Below, one piece after another: positions 34,398 through 34,584 of a stretch of DNA of 34,584 nt. Origin of the DNA: Gammaproteobacteria bacterium (GTDB lineage: Bacteria > Pseudomonadota > Gammaproteobacteria > Pseudomonadales > Azotimanducaceae); the NCBI GenBank assembly GCA_002684495.1, contig NYVG01000006.1:64627-99210 (forward strand). Direction: 5' to 3'. Position 1 is the first letter of the stretch. Each line of letters begins with the position of its first letter. The notes beneath the pieces were generated by a model. It had not been told where the DNA came from. It made no database searches and worked only from the letters and a program-made list of their open reading frames with translations. The translations under genes were made by a program, and so were the position numbers.

Positions 34398-34584
34398 AAC
34401 CACAAGGCTACTGCTGCAGGCAAAGCCAGCATAAGACCTAGGTGCAATCCCCAGTCTAGAGTCGCGTTAAAACGCTGCTGGTCATTACGTGCAACCATGC
34501 TTGATAGGTGCGGTAGAATCACCGTTCCCAAGGCTACCGCCACTAATCCTACCGGCAACTCAAGCAGTCGATCAGCGTAATAAA
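34287..34584. repeat. murJ: 111-bp inverted repeat with 76-bp spacer at the right edge (probable foldback chimera)
   Basis: Arms 34287-34397 and 34474-34584 are reverse complements with one mismatch (G at 34378 opposite A at 34493, which should be C). The spacer 34398-34473 reads, on the minus strand, as the natural continuation of murJ. The + arm ends CAGCAGC and the same bases close the spacer, so the switch point has a few bases of microhomology. This is the signature of a template-switch or amplification chimera at a contig end. Confidence 0.93.
34398..34582 (-). pseudogene. murJ: Inverted copy of a murJ segment (artefact candidate)
   Basis: Read on the minus strand this fragment encodes YYADRLLELPVGLVAVALG, then HLSSMVARNDQQ, and continues RFNATLDWGLHLGLMLALP up to AAVALWLL. 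The first 36 residues repeat the end of the + strand murJ; the remaining ~25 are its expected continuation. It has no start or stop of its own and should be joined to murJ, not annotated as a gene. Confidence 0.85.

Noticed and set aside
34398-34441. Natural C-terminus of a shortened murJ
   Set aside because: The residues read from the reverse complement of murJ itself, so this is the chimera junction, not a real end.

Overview
The window is a dense chromosomal segment from a gammaproteobacterium. The best taxonomic clue is the right end, ispB / rplU-rpmA-obgE-proB / rpsT(-) / murJ, an order known from Pseudomonas and related gammaproteobacteria. The left and middle parts carry families common in marine, oligotrophic-type Gammaproteobacteria: GST, luciferase-like oxidoreductase, carboxymuconolactone-decarboxylase-like protein, DUF3604 and sulfatase. 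I see no phage genes, integrase, insertion sequence, CRISPR array or rRNA. The window appears to end at a contig end, because the last ~300 bases fold back on themselves.

Layout. 1-240: 3' end of a RarD/EamA-type permease. 291-905 (-): SPOR-domain lipoprotein. 1149-1739 (+): HNH protein. 10706-1736 (-): a compact block read leftward: two half-ABC exporters with overlapping ends, lipoyl synthase (lipA), an M17 aminopeptidase, hisI, cysS and a degenerate FAD-monooxygenase-like protein, mostly with overlapping or very short junctions. Upstream on the same strand are asnS (12158-10776) and a FemAB-like/GNAT protein (13416-12235). A flavodoxin-like protein (-) then faces a + strand pair of a carboxymuconolactone-decarboxylase-like protein and a secreted 855-aa DUF3604 protein, coupled by a GTGA overlap. 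A small four-helix membrane protein with a His/Asp-rich loop and an RNase J-like metallo-beta-lactamase protein converge at 17.9 kb. TfoX-N (+) and thrS (-) converge at 19.8 kb. Upstream of thrS on the minus strand are gamma-glutamyltransferase, sulfatase, GST and a luciferase-like (LLM) oxidoreductase. Then come tRNA-Pro(CGG) (-), an 11-TM NSS-type sodium symporter (+), ispB (-), rplU-rpmA-terminator-obgE-proB (+), rpsT (-) and murJ (+, broken by the foldback).

How the genes work together. The core content is translation (cysS, asnS, thrS, L21, L27, S20, ObgE, tRNA-Pro), cofactor and amino-acid synthesis (lipA, ispB, hisI, proB) and envelope functions (murJ, SPOR protein, ABC exporter, NSS symporter). 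The less ordinary part is 13.5-26.9 kb. It contains a secreted DUF3604 enzyme candidate coupled to a CMD-like protein, and a run of an LLM oxidoreductase and a GST (both predicted cytosolic) followed by a sulfatase and a gamma-glutamyltransferase (both predicted exported). This may be a glutathione-linked degradation or detoxification set, but that is inference from neighbourhood only.

I did not find a clearly new defence or mobile system. The most striking structural signal is a 111-bp inverted repeat at the right end. It carries murJ sequence on both strands with one mismatch and is best explained as a foldback chimera of amplification or assembly. Smaller signals are a hairpin just before the thrS ribosome binding site, a TTG start on rpsT with a strong promoter, a 20-bp tandem duplication before the HNH gene, and an FAD-monooxygenase homologue that has lost its hallmark FAD motifs.
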